Positions 15,114 through 23,375 of a DNA stretch of 40,850 nucleotides are shown here, in pieces. The stretch's first letter is position 1. Each line of letters begins with the position of its first letter. The stretch is taken from NCBI GenBank assembly GCA_020347605.1, contig CP070734.1, positions 3,375,493-3,416,342 on the forward strand, in the 5' to 3' direction. Below the pieces are notes generated by a model. The model was not told the origin of the DNA. It did not search any database and worked only from the letters and a program-made list of their open reading frames with translations. Position numbers and translations under genes: made by a program. This stretch comes from Deltaproteobacteria bacterium. GTDB taxonomy: Bacteria > Myxococcota_A > UBA9160 > G020347605.

Positions 15114-16280
15114 TCAGTAGCTGCGCGGCAGTCCGAGAACGTGCTCGCACAGGTAGTTGAGCACCATTTCCTGCGAAATGGGCGCGATGCGCATCAGCCG
15201 CGATTCGCGCCAATAGCGCTCGACGTGGAATTCGCGCGCGTACCCGAAGCCGCCGAACACCTGCAGCGCGCGGTCGCAGGCGCGAAACGACGCCTCCCCG
15301 GCCCGCAGCTTCGCCATGTTGGCGAGCGCGCCTGCGGCCTCGCCCCGGTCGTAGCTCCAGGCCGCCTTCTGCCAGAGCAGGTCGGCCGCCTCGAGCTCGC
15401 TGTGCGAATCCGCCAGCGGGTGCGCGATCGCCTGGTTCTGGCCGATCGGGCGGTCGAACACGATGCGGTCCCGGGCGTAGCGCACGGCGCACTCGAGGGC
15501 GCGGCATCCGATCCCCACGGCTTCGGCCGCGATCACGATGCGCTCGGGATTGATCCCGTCGAGCAGATGGTAGAAGCCGCGACCCACCTCGCCCACGACG
15601 TCGGCCTCGGGGACGGGCAGGTCGCGGATGTAGACCTCGTTGGAATTGACCGCGTTGCGTCCGAGCTTCGGGATCTCGCGGATCTCGCAGTGCTCCGGAT
15701 CGAGATCGGCCAGGAACAGCGTCATGCCGTCCATGCGCCTGCGGCACGACTCGCGCGGCGTCGTGCGTGCGAGCAGCAGGATCTTCTGCGCCTGCTGCGC
15801 CTTCGTGTTCCAGACCTTCTTGCCGTTCACGATGAATCGATTGCCGTCGCGGTGCGCGAACGTGCGAATGCGCGAGGTGTCGGTGCCGGCGTCGTCCTCC
15901 GTCACGCCGAACGAGACGTGGAGCTCACCGGTCGCCGTGGGCGGCAGCGTGCGCTCCTTGAGCTCCTCGGAGCCGTGATGGATCACCGGCCCCATGCCGA
16001 AGATGGACAGGTGCAGCGTCGAAGCGGCGTTCATCGCGCCGGCGCTCGCGCCCACCGCGCGCAGCAGCGTACCGGCGTGCAGGACGCCCAGCCCCGCCCC
16101 GCCGTACCGCTCGGGGACGAGGACGCCGAGCCAGCCCTTCGTGGCGAACGCGCGATAGAACTCCCAGGGAAACGCGCGCTGCTCGTCGCGTTCGCTCCAG
16201 TAGTCGTCGTCGAAGGCTTCCGAGAGCTTCGCGGCCTCGCGCCGGATGCTCTCGAGCTCGGGATCGGCCTCGAAATCCAT
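15114..16280 (-). CDS. Acyl-CoA dehydrogenase of the MaoC-CitE cluster
   Basis: A 388-residue acyl-CoA dehydrogenase counted from ATG 16280 (MDFEADPELESIRREA). A start at 16292 adds four residues; longer readings are not family-like. It has FGVTEDDAGTDTSRI and NGKKVWNTKAQQAQ in the middle domain and FGGFGYAREFHVERYWRE at the C-terminal signature. LDGINPERIVIAAEAVG carries a Glu at the helix position used as base by isovaleryl-CoA-type enzymes, whereas the C-terminal Glu site reads IAPISQEM, without EGT. This favours a short branched-chain acyl-CoA substrate (inference). It is the first gene of a minus-strand trio with MaoC and CitE genes and diverges from the glutathione transferase gene with 97 bases between starts. 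Confidence 0.92.
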   Translation of the reverse strand: MDFEADPELESIRREAAKLSEAFDDDYWSERDEQRAFPWEFYRAFATKGWLGVLVPERYGGAGLGVLHAGTLLRAVGASAGAMNAASTLHLSIFGMGPVIHHGSEELKERTLPPTATGELHVSFGVTEDDAGTDTSRIRTFAHRDGNRFIVNGKKVWNTKAQQAQKILLLARTTPRESCRRRMDGMTLFLADLDPEHCEIREIPKLGRNAVNSNEVYIRDLPVPEADVVGEVGRGFYHLLDGINPERIVIAAEAVGIGCRALECAVRYARDRIVFDRPIGQNQAIAHPLADSHSELEAADLLWQKAAWSYDRGEAAGALANMAKLRAGEASFRACDRALQVFGGFGYAREFHVERYWRESRLMRIAPISQEMVLNYLCEHVLGLPRSY

Positions 16281-16377
16281 CGCTGCGATCATATCAGACG
16301 CGCGTCCCGACTCCGCGCTAGGCTTCGCGAACACCGGGACGGCGCCGGCGGGGCCGCTCCGAGACGAGGAAGGACCC

Positions 16378-16983
16378 ATGATCAAGCTATACGGTGTGCC
16401 CGGATCCCGGGCCTTTCGGTCGCTCTGGATGCTCGAAGAGCTCGGCCTCGACTACGAGAACGTGCCCGTCAACTTCGCCACCGGCGATACGCGCAAGCCG
16501 GACTACCTGAAGATCAATCCGAACGGCCACATTCCCGCGCTCGACGACGACGGCGTGGTCCTGTTCGAATCGCTGGCCATCAACCTGTACCTGGCGCGCA
16601 AGTACGGGAAGGATCTCTGGCCCGGGACCGTGGAGGACGAGGGCCGCGCCTTTCAGTGGACCCTGTGGGCGATGACCGAGGCGGAGGAGCCGCTGCTCAC
16701 CGCGATGTTCCATCGACTGCTGTATCCCGAGAAGCAGCGCGATCCGGCCCGGGCCGACGACGCGGCGAGGCGTTTCGAGGCGCCCCTCGCCGTGCTGGAC
16801 GCCGCGCTCGCGGATCGGGACTACCTGCTCGGGGGAGACTTCAGCGTCGCCGACCTGAACGTCGCCTCGGTCGTCTCCTGGACGAAGCTCGCGAAGATCG
16901 ACATCTCCGGATCGGAGCACGCCGCGGCCTGGCTGGCGCGCTGCACGAGTCGGCCGGCCGTCAAGCGCGCCCAGGGCCGCTAG
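16378..16983 (+). CDS. Glutathione S-transferase family protein
   Basis: A 201-residue protein with the two-domain glutathione transferase fold. The N-terminal thioredoxin-like domain shows MIKLYGVPGSRAFRSLWML, NGHIPALDDDG with the cis-Pro, and VLFESLAINLYLARKYG, the Glu-Ser pair that holds the glutathione gamma-glutamyl group. The helical C-terminal domain contains DYLLGGDFSVADLNVASV, the N-capping Asp signature. It would conjugate or reduce electrophiles in the cytoplasm; class and substrate are unclear. GAGGAAGG precedes the ATG at 16378. It is a single gene, divergent from the acyl-CoA dehydrogenase and convergent with the SMP-30 gene (33-base gap). Confidence 0.93.
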   Translation: MIKLYGVPGSRAFRSLWMLEELGLDYENVPVNFATGDTRKPDYLKINPNGHIPALDDDGVVLFESLAINLYLARKYGKDLWPGTVEDEGRAFQWTLWAMTEAEEPLLTAMFHRLLYPEKQRDPARADDAARRFEAPLAVLDAALADRDYLLGGDFSVADLNVASVVSWTKLAKIDISGSEHAAAWLARCTSRPAVKRAQGR

Positions 16984-17016
16984 CGAGCCGCTCGCGACGC
17001 GGCACGCGAGGGGGCG

Positions 17017-17862
17017 TCAGGGCAGGCCCGCTCCGGGGGACTCCACGCGCGCGGTCTCGATGCGGCCCGCGCGCTGCGCGCGCGCTTCGTCGCCGCGCGA
17101 CGTCGTGGCGGTGCAGACGAAGAGCGTGCGCCGGTCGTCCCCGCCCAGCATGCAGGCGAAGGCCTGCGTCGAGACCTTCACGCGGTCGCTGACGGCGCCT
17201 CCCTCGTGCACGCGCAGCACCTCTGCGCTGACCGGCGACGCGACCCAGATCGCGCCTTCGGCGTCGAGGCAGATGCCGTCGGGGACCGCGCGCTCGAGCC
17301 GCGCCCAGACGCGCCGCCCGCCGAGCGATCCGTCCGCCTCGATGTCGAAGGCCGTCAGGCAGGCGCCGAACGATTCGCCGACGATCAGGGTGCGCCCGTC
17401 CGGCGTGATCACACTGCCGTTCGGAAAGTCGAGGTCGTCCGCCACGATCCGTGCGTCCCCTTCGGGCGTGACCCGCACGATCTCCGCGGGCTTCGGCGTC
17501 TCGCGCGCGTCGAGATCGAATCCGAAGTTTCCCACGTAGGCGCAGCCGCCCCCGTCCACCACCATGTCGTTGCAGTGGAACGACGCCAGCGCCTCGAGGT
17601 TCGCCACCTCCGCGAGGCCGTCCGGGTCCAGCCGCAGGAGCCGGCGATCGGTCATCGACACGATCAGCAGGCGGCCGTCGGGAAGCCAACCGAGGCCGGA
17701 TGGCTGTCCCGGAACGTCGACGACGGTCTCGGCGCTGCCGGTGGCGTCGACGGTCATCACCGCGCGGGCGTGCATGTCCGAGAACCAGAGCTTGCCGTCG
17801 CGCCAGCGCGGGCCCTCCGGAAAGGCGAGACCGTCCAGCAGCACGGTGGTTTCGCGGTGCAT
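17017..17862 (-). CDS. SMP-30/gluconolactonase-like beta-propeller hydrolase
   Basis: A 281-residue six-bladed propeller protein of the SMP-30/gluconolactonase/LRE family. Metal-ligand positions are visible: FPEGPRW (Glu), CNDMVVD and DFPNGSVITPDG (Asn), and VPDGICLDAEGAIWVA (Asp). Repeated blade motifs include DGKLWFSDMHARAV, DGRLLIVSMTDRRL and DRRTLFVCTATTS. Such enzymes hydrolyse sugar lactones or related esters with a divalent metal. There is no signal peptide, so it is cytoplasmic. It lies 24 bases downstream of the lipoprotein gene that ends the thyA-folA chain, on the same strand, but no metabolic link is evident. Confidence 0.93.
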   Translation of the reverse strand: MHRETTVLLDGLAFPEGPRWRDGKLWFSDMHARAVMTVDATGSAETVVDVPGQPSGLGWLPDGRLLIVSMTDRRLLRLDPDGLAEVANLEALASFHCNDMVVDGGGCAYVGNFGFDLDARETPKPAEIVRVTPEGDARIVADDLDFPNGSVITPDGRTLIVGESFGACLTAFDIEADGSLGGRRVWARLERAVPDGICLDAEGAIWVASPVSAEVLRVHEGGAVSDRVKVSTQAFACMLGGDDRRTLFVCTATTSRGDEARAQRAGRIETARVESPGAGLP

Positions 17863-17886
17863 GCGGTTCTCCGCGCGACGCGCGGC

Positions 17887-18861
17887 TCAGCGCTCCGGCG
17901 GCGCGCGGCCCGCGCGGCCGCGCTCCACGCCGTAGTCGTAGCCGCGGCGGTACGACGGGTCGCTCTCGTACGCCCTGCGGTGGTCCTGTTCCGTCCAGAC
18001 GGGCTCGACGCCCTGCGGCTTGGCGCCGCCCGTCGCCTCGGGCAGCGGCCGCTTTCTGACCGCCGGCGCTCCCTCGGGCGGTTCGCCGTCGGCCCACTCG
18101 ATCACGTACATCCCGAAGTCGCCGTGGTGGCTCACGTCCGGCTCGCGGTTCGCGATCGAGAGCAGGTAGACCGGCTGGTGCAGGGCGATCCGGGCCGCCG
18201 GCCAGGCGATCCCGGCGAGGCCGGTCCAGGCCACGGCGCCGACGGGTCGCGCGGCGACCTGCGCCGGTGGCGCCAGCGCCGCGTAGGCCAGTCCGCCGCC
18301 GATGCCCAGCGGCGCCAGCGCGATCCGCGCGGCCGGCCGGACCCCGTATCCCCAGACCGCGTTCGCGATGACGCGCGGGATCCAGGCGAACGGCGCCTCT
18401 TCGACGTTCTTCGCGATGCGTCGGGTCGTGAGGCGGTAGTCCTCGGCGATGCCCTCGACGAGGAAATCGCGCGCGCTGTCTTCGACCGCGAACCGCACGC
18501 CGTCGGAGAATTCCTGCGCGCGGCGCTCCCAGAACGGTCCCTCGGAGAGCTGGGCCGCGTAGTCGGCCGCGTCCGACACGGCGTCTGCCCCGTCCTCGAC
18601 GGGCGGGGCCACGCCCGGAACGATCCAGATCCGCCAGCGGTTGCCCCTGGAGTCCGTGAGCTCACCGCGCCAGTAGAGGTCGCGCAGCTGCGGCGGCTGC
18701 GTGACGACGAACGGGCGCTCGGAGCGGTTCGGTCCGCCCGTCATGCATCCCGTCATGCATCCCGTCGCAAGCACCAGGAGCCACAGCGGCAGCCGCGCCG
18801 GCGCGCGGCGCACGCGCGTCGCCTCGGCGGGTTCGCGGGGGTGGGCGGGCGCTCGATTCAT
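17887..18861 (-). CDS. Lipoprotein translationally coupled to folA, unknown function
   Basis: A 324-residue predicted lipoprotein. After a basic leader comes LPLWLLVLATGC, a signal peptide with lipobox ATGC (Cys near residue 35), followed by a curious second MTGC. The mature part has a segment rich in Gly, Ala and Pro (about residues 170-240: VWGYGVRPAARIALAPLGIG, then AAVA-like stretches) that could be amphipathic or membrane-associated, then a charged C-terminus ending YRRGYDYGVERGR. The ATG overlaps the folA stop by 4 bases (ATGA), so it is probably translated by reinitiation. I recognise no domain. Its attachment to nucleotide-synthesis genes is unexplained. Confidence 0.78.
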   Translation of the reverse strand: MNRAPAHPREPAEATRVRRAPARLPLWLLVLATGCMTGCMTGGPNRSERPFVVTQPPQLRDLYWRGELTDSRGNRWRIWIVPGVAPPVEDGADAVSDAADYAAQLSEGPFWERRAQEFSDGVRFAVEDSARDFLVEGIAEDYRLTTRRIAKNVEEAPFAWIPRVIANAVWGYGVRPAARIALAPLGIGGGLAYAALAPPAQVAARPVGAVAWTGLAGIAWPAARIALHQPVYLLSIANREPDVSHHGDFGMYVIEWADGEPPEGAPAVRKRPLPEATGGAKPQGVEPVWTEQDHRRAYESDPSYRRGYDYGVERGRAGRAPPER

Positions 18862-19385
18862 GTGTCGTTCCGTTCCGGGGCGTTCTCGCCGGTCGCTGCC
18901 CGACGCGCCGCGTAGCTGCGGATGGTGAAGGCGTGTGCATGCCGCACGTCCGCTTCGTGCCGCACCTCGTCGACGAGCCGCCAGGCCGAGAAGTCGACCT
19001 CCGGGAAGAACACGTCGCCCGCGACGTCCGTGTGGACCACCGTGAGGTAGAGCCGGTCGGCGCGCGGCAGGGCTTCGCGGTAGAGCTCGGCCCCGCCGGC
19101 CACGAACACCTCGTCGTCGCCGGCCGCCGCTGCGAGCGCGGCATCCAGATCCTCGACGACCACCGCGCCGGGCGCTCGGTAGGCCCGGTTGCGGGTGACC
19201 ACGATCGTCGTCCGCTTCGGCAGCGGGCCCTGGATCGACTCGAACGTGCGCCGTCCCATGATGACCGCGTGCCCGATCGTGGCCCGCTTGAAGAAGGCCT
19301 GGTCGGCGGGCAGGTGCCAGGGCAGCCGTCCGTCGATTCCGATCACTCCGTTCTCCGACACGGCGGCGATGATCGAGAGCTTCAT
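18858..19385 (-). CDS. folA: Dihydrofolate reductase
   Basis: A 175-residue dihydrofolate reductase that reduces dihydrofolate to tetrahydrofolate with NADPH. Seen are [35 protein letters not shown] with the catalytic Asp, [11 protein letters not shown] (cofactor binding), [14 protein letters not shown] (GG turn) and [17 protein letters not shown]. Length is typical, with a C-terminal extension of about 12 polar residues. It overlaps thyA by 4 bases on its 5' side (ATGA), and the next lipoprotein gene by 4 bases on its 3' side, so all three are translationally coupled. ThyA produces dihydrofolate and FolA regenerates tetrahydrofolate, a standard functional pairing. Confidence 0.98.
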   Translation of the reverse strand: MKLSIIAAVSENGVIGIDGRLPWHLPADQAFFKRATIGHAVIMGRRTFESIQGPLPKRTTIVVTRNRAYRAPGAVVVEDLDAALAAAAGDDEVFVAGGAELYREALPRADRLYLTVVHTDVAGDVFFPEVDFSAWRLVDEVRHEADVRHAHAFTIRSYAARRAATGENAPERNDT

Positions 19386-20176
19386 ACCGCGACGGGCGCG
19401 GGGATGTGGGGATGCGGATCGTAGCCCTCGAGCGTGAAATCCTCGTAGCGAAACTCGAAGATCGAGCGCACGCGCTCGTTGAGCCGCATGCGCGGAAGCG
19501 GGCGCGGCTCGCGCGCCAGCTGCAGCCGAGCCTTCTCGATGTGATTGTCGTAGAGGTGTGCGTCACCCAGGGTGTGGATGAACTCACCCGGCGCGAGATC
19601 GGTGACCTGCGCGACCATCTGCGTGAGCAGCGCGTAGGAGGCGATGTTGAAGGGTACGCCCAGGAAGACATCGGCGCTGCGCTGGTACAGCTGACAGGAA
19701 AGCCTGCCCTCGCCGACATAGAACTGGAACAGCAGATGGCACGGGGGCAGCGCCATGCGATCGAGATCGGCGACGTTCCACGCGCTCACGATCAGACGGC
19801 GCGAGTCCGGGTCGCTGCGGATCTGGTTCACCACCCGCTCGATCTGGTCGATGCGCTCTCCCGACGGCGTCGGCCAGGACCGCCACTGGTAGCCGTAGAC
19901 GGGGCCGAGATCGCCGGTCTCGTCCGCCCACTCGTCCCAGATCGAGACTCCGCGTTCGCGCAGGTACTTGACGTTCGTCTCGCCTCGCAGGAACCAGAGC
20001 AGCTCGTGGATGATCGACTTCCGATGCAGGCGCTTCGTCGTGAGCAGTGGAAAGCCGGCGGCGAGATCGAAGCGCATCTGATACCCGAACACGCTCCGGG
20101 TTCCGGTTCCGGTGCGGTCGCTCTTCGGCGCGCCGTGCTCCAGGATGTGTCGGAGCAGGTCGAGGTACGGCTTCAT
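19382..20176 (-). CDS. thyA: Thymidylate synthase
   Basis: A 264-residue thymidylate synthase, the same length as the Escherichia coli enzyme. It methylates dUMP with methylene-tetrahydrofolate to give dTMP and dihydrofolate. Motifs are [18 protein letters not shown] near the N-terminus, [38 protein letters not shown] with the catalytic Cys, [19 protein letters not shown], and [19 protein letters not shown] at 20176 is chosen from the family N-terminus [12 protein letters not shown]. It begins 44 bases after the GNAT gene and overlaps folA by 4 bases. No flavin-dependent ThyX is seen in the window. Confidence 0.98.
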   Translation of the reverse strand: MKPYLDLLRHILEHGAPKSDRTGTGTRSVFGYQMRFDLAAGFPLLTTKRLHRKSIIHELLWFLRGETNVKYLRERGVSIWDEWADETGDLGPVYGYQWRSWPTPSGERIDQIERVVNQIRSDPDSRRLIVSAWNVADLDRMALPPCHLLFQFYVGEGRLSCQLYQRSADVFLGVPFNIASYALLTQMVAQVTDLAPGEFIHTLGDAHLYDNHIEKARLQLAREPRPLPRMRLNERVRSIFEFRYEDFTLEGYDPHPHIPAPVAV

Positions 20177-20220
20177 TCGCGGTCCGGTGCGGCGTGGGAT
20201 CGCATCGGGATCGGATCTTA

Positions 20221-20781
20221 TCACCGCGAGCGGGCGGCCGCTCCGTCGCACACCTCCGCGACGGGTCGGATCGGCTCGGGCGGAGCCGCGTCCGGGCGAA
20301 GCTGAAGCTGCCAGTACTCCACGTCGTGCCAGCTCCCGGCCTTGAAGCCCACGGCCGCGAGCGTCCCCATGCGGCGCAGGCCGAAGGCCGCGTGCAACCG
20401 CTCGCTCGCCGGATTGGGAACGGCGATCACGGCGATGGCCGAGCGATACCCCTGCGCGCGCAGCGTCGGCAGCAGGCGCGTGTAGAGTGCCGTGGCGATC
20501 CCCTGCCGGTGGTGATCGGGATGGACGTACGCCGAGACGTCCACCGACCAGGCATACGCGCACGGTCCCTTGTGGGGCGCGGCGCGCGCGAAGCCGCACA
20601 CCACGGCGTCCCGCTCGGCCACGAACCACGGATGGTCGCGCGCGGTCTCGCGCCACGCTTGGCGCCAGCTCTCGAGCCGGACGGGCTCGACGACGAACGT
20701 CGTGTGGGTGTGGAGGACCGCCCAGTTGAAGATGTCGACGATCGCGGGCAGGTCGGTGTCGCGCGCGCGCCGGACGATCAC
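20221..20781 (-). CDS. GNAT N-acetyltransferase, phosphinothricin-acetyltransferase-like
   Basis: A 186-residue GNAT protein. The acetyl-CoA-binding motif A is [19 protein letters not shown], and the C-terminal part [19 protein letters not shown] followed by [17 protein letters not shown] is characteristic of the phosphinothricin/methionine-sulfoximine acetyltransferase group (YncA/MnaT-like). N-terminal [18 protein letters not shown] and HTTFVVEPV also fit. It would acetylate the amino group of an amino-acid-like compound. It lies 44 bases upstream of thyA and 61 bases downstream of the cupredoxin-like gene, all on one strand, so it may be part of a longer operon. True substrate unknown. Confidence 0.92.
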   Translation of the reverse strand: MIVRRARDTDLPAIVDIFNWAVLHTHTTFVVEPVRLESWRQAWRETARDHPWFVAERDAVVCGFARAAPHKGPCAYAWSVDVSAYVHPDHHRQGIATALYTRLLPTLRAQGYRSAIAVIAVPNPASERLHAAFGLRRMGTLAAVGFKAGSWHDVEYWQLQLRPDAAPPEPIRPVAEVCDGAAARSR

Positions 20782-20842
20782 TTCGGATCTCCCCGGGTCT
20801 CCGGCCCGCAGCCGATCGGTCTGCGCGGGCCGCGCCCAGGGA

Positions 20843-21382
20843 TTAGCGCGCCGTCCTCACCGCCTCCACCTCGATCACGCCCTCGAGTCGCGAAGAGAGC
20901 TGGTGGGCGCCCTCCGGTGCGTGCGGCACGACCCGGTAGCGATACAGACCGGGCGCGAGCTCGCAGAAGCTCGCCGCGTCGCCCGTTCGGAGCAGGCCCG
21001 AGCGGAGCTCGTCCTCGGCGAGGTGGAAGTTCACGAGGCTGTGACACACCATCGAGGCCGCCACCTCGCGCTCGAACGTGATGCGGGTGAGCCCGCGCGC
21101 ATAGCTGATCCAGGTCACCGTCTCGCCCTCGCCGATCGTGATCCGCCGCGGGCTCAGTCGGTCGTCGGTGACGAGCACCGATGCCTGTCGGTTCGGCGCC
21201 CAGCGCGGGCTGAGCAGGGGGATCGGGCCCGGCACGTCGTAGCGGATCTCGGCGACGCGGCCTTCTTCGGCCCGGACCGGCAGCGGTACGGACGGGACGG
21301 CTGCGATCGCCACGGCGGCGAGCGCGGCTGCGGCGAGGCGGGCTCGGAATCCGATGCGGTCGGGTGCGGCGTGCGTGGACAT
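20843..21382 (-). CDS. Exported cupredoxin-like protein lacking classical copper ligands
   Basis: A 179-residue protein counted from ATG 21382, with a signal peptide (RLAAAALAAVAIAAVPSVPL, then VRAEEG). The later part has the strand pattern of a cupredoxin: RITIGEGETVTWISYARGL, then FCELAPGLYRYRVV, resembling the PGTYxYxC strand of plastocyanin-like domains. However, the Cys-His-Met cluster expected after the last strand is not present (RYRVVPHAPEG has only one His), and the early His of PHxV is replaced. Two or three Cys (VCHSL, FCEL) might instead form a disulfide. It is probably periplasmic, without type 1 copper. The name rests on fold-like pattern only. Confidence 0.7.
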   Translation of the reverse strand: MSTHAAPDRIGFRARLAAAALAAVAIAAVPSVPLPVRAEEGRVAEIRYDVPGPIPLLSPRWAPNRQASVLVTDDRLSPRRITIGEGETVTWISYARGLTRITFEREVAASMVCHSLVNFHLAEDELRSGLLRTGDAASFCELAPGLYRYRVVPHAPEGAHQLSSRLEGVIEVEAVRTAR

Positions 21383-21613
21383 GGTCTCGTGTCTCCTCCG
21401 GCGCGCTCCCGCATCGCCCCGTGCCGACCCCGCACGGCGATCGTCGTGCAAACCGCGGGCCAGCTCGATCCGGGGATTGGATCGCGCCGGGGACCTCCAG
21501 ATCGCGCCGCACGCGGGCAAGCGGCGCAGAGGCTGCCGCCCGCGTATGCAGGTGCCGCATTGCACTGCTGCGACGCGTTGCATGCAGGCGCGCGCCGGCG
21601 ATACGCTGCGCGC

Positions 21614-22669
21614 GTGACGGCCACGCCGCCCACGCGCCCGTGGACCCTTCGCGTCCTGGAGGGGGTCCCGCTCTCGCCCGCCGCCTTCGGCGTCGTCTTC
21701 GTGGTCGGCTACCTGCTCCTCCACGTCGCCGTACACGCCGCCACCGGTCGCCTCGAGGATTCGCGGATCGTGCTCCCGGTGTTCTGGGAGCGGCCGCGCT
21801 GGTGGACCGAGGTCGTGAACGCCGCGCTGCTGGGCTACCTGGCGGCGATGATCCGCTATGGGATGCACGGCGCCGCGCGCGACCTCGCGGACCTGCGGCC
21901 GGTCCTGCGCTGCTCGCGCGCCGAGTTTGCGGCGCTGCAGCGCGGCCTCGCGTTCTTCGACCCCCGTCCGCTGCTCGCGATCACGGCCCTGGCGGTGGTT
22001 CTCGCGAGCTGCGTGGCGCTCTTCGATCCCCGGATCTGGCCGGACGGGGGGCGCCCCCCGCTCACCGATCCCGTGCTGCTGTGGGTGCTCGGCCGACACG
22101 TCCTGCTGGGCTGGCTGCTCGGCCAGGCGCTCGGCATGGACGTCGCGCTGACGCGCCGCTTCTCGCGCATCGGGGCAGAGCGCGTGCGCGTCGACCTCTT
22201 CGACCTGAGCCCGCTGGCGCCCTTCGCACGGCGCGGCCTGCGCACGGTGCTGCTGTACGCGATCGGAACCGCGATCTTCTCGCTGTTCTGGCTGGAGCCC
22301 GCGACGGCGGGCTCGGGCAATGCCCTGCTCCTCGTCGTGCTGGTCGCGCTGGCGATCGCCGCGCTCGTGCTCCCCGTGCGCGGCGTACACGGGAGCATCC
22401 GCGCGGCGAAGGCGCGCGAGCTCGACTGGGTGCGCGCCGCGATTCGAAGCCACCTCGCGGCGCTCCGGGACACCGGCGCACCGGCTTCGGGCACCGCGGC
22501 CGCGCGCCTGCCGGCGCTCCTCGACGTCGAGCGTCGCCTCGAATCGGTGCGCGAGTGGCCGTTCGACGTCTCGACACTCGTGCGTTTCGCGCTCTACGTC
22601 ACGTTGGGCGTCGGGTCGTGGCTCGGCGCCGCCCTCGTCGAGCGGCTGCTCGGCGCTGCGCTCGACTGA
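21614..22669 (+). CDS. Polytopic inner-membrane protein of unknown function
   Basis: A 351-residue membrane protein from GTG 21614. About seven hydrophobic helices are seen: near residues 20-40, 67-85, 120-140, 155-175, 212-232, 240-262 and 325-347. A cytoplasm-like helical stretch (about 265-320) rich in Arg and Leu (RAAIRSHLAALRD, LLDVERRLESVREWPFD) separates the last helix from the rest. There are no obvious catalytic motifs or transporter signatures. The frame could be read further upstream, but that region is GC-rich intergenic sequence shared with the divergent cupredoxin-like gene, so the short form is preferred. I do not recognise a family. Confidence 0.72.
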   Translation: MTATPPTRPWTLRVLEGVPLSPAAFGVVFVVGYLLLHVAVHAATGRLEDSRIVLPVFWERPRWWTEVVNAALLGYLAAMIRYGMHGAARDLADLRPVLRCSRAEFAALQRGLAFFDPRPLLAITALAVVLASCVALFDPRIWPDGGRPPLTDPVLLWVLGRHVLLGWLLGQALGMDVALTRRFSRIGAERVRVDLFDLSPLAPFARRGLRTVLLYAIGTAIFSLFWLEPATAGSGNALLLVVLVALAIAALVLPVRGVHGSIRAAKARELDWVRAAIRSHLAALRDTGAPASGTAAARLPALLDVERRLESVREWPFDVSTLVRFALYVTLGVGSWLGAALVERLLGAALD

Positions 22670-22679
22670 GCGACCCGCT

Positions 22680-23255
22680 TCAGCCCGTTGCGGGCGCGCG
22701 TCCGTCCGGCGGCCAGGGCTCCACGCCCTCCTCGAGCGGGACCTCGAGACTGCGCAGGACCGACGACACCAGTCGCCAGGTGCCGATCGCGGCGACCAGC
22801 TCGAGGAGCTCTGCGTCGCCGCCCACGTGGCGTCGGCAGCGGGCCCAGGTGTCGCGCGAGATCGCGCCGGTCTCGAGGGTCTCGTCCGTCGCGGCGAGCA
22901 CGGCGCGGTCCGCCTCCGAGAGCTGCGTCGAGGTCTGCCAGTCGCGCACGGCGAGGAGATCCGCAGCGGGGATCCCGAGGCGCGTGGCGATTCGCCAGTG
23001 CTGGGTCCACTCGTACACCGACCCGGTGGCCCAGCCGAGGCGCAGGATCACGAGCTCCCGGAGCCGCGTGTCGAGCGAGCCCCGGAACAGCAGGCCGAAC
23101 AACAGATCGGCGATCCAGCGAGCGAGCGCGGGCTGGTTGAGGAGTACGCGGAAGATCGAGAGGTCCGCGGCCTGGCCCGGTACACCCGCTTCGGCGGCGG
23201 CCTGCCGGGCCGCCTCCGGGGACAGCATCTCGATGCGCGCAGACGTTTCGCTCAT
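22680..23255 (-). CDS. Carboxymuconolactone decarboxylase family protein without CxxC
   Basis: A 191-residue helical protein of the carboxymuconolactone decarboxylase/AhpD superfamily. The core motif is LRELVILRLGWATGSVYEWTQH, matching the family's EWxxH segment with the conserved Glu, Trp and His. The redox CxxC of AhpD-type peroxidase partners is absent, as in many uncharacterised family members, so a peroxidase-reductant role is unlikely. Its C-terminal helices (ELLELVAAIGTWRLVSSVLR) fit the fold. It converges on the membrane protein gene with 10 bases between ends and diverges from the thioesterase gene across 120 bases. The substrate is unknown. Confidence 0.88.
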   Translation of the reverse strand: MSETSARIEMLSPEAARQAAAEAGVPGQAADLSIFRVLLNQPALARWIADLLFGLLFRGSLDTRLRELVILRLGWATGSVYEWTQHWRIATRLGIPAADLLAVRDWQTSTQLSEADRAVLAATDETLETGAISRDTWARCRRHVGGDAELLELVAAIGTWRLVSSVLRSLEVPLEEGVEPWPPDGRAPATG

Positions 23256-23375
23256 GTGTGACTTCCTCGCGCGCGGGGCGCATCGCGGTCGCTACCGGCG
23301 CGAACCGACCCGGTTCCCTTACACTACGCGGATCGCGGCGTCCATCGGTCGATTTCGACGACGGGAGCGCGCAAC

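Noticed and set aside
14553-17192. 879-residue plus frame across MaoC and acyl-CoA dehydrogenase genes
   Set aside because: Shadow of minus-strand genes with conserved motifs; the frame itself is repetitive and charged.
21383-21613. Possible small gene or repeat in the cupredoxin/membrane-protein divergent gap
   Set aside because: Repeated ATGCAGG words are seen twice, but no coding signal, palindrome or promoter pair convinces.
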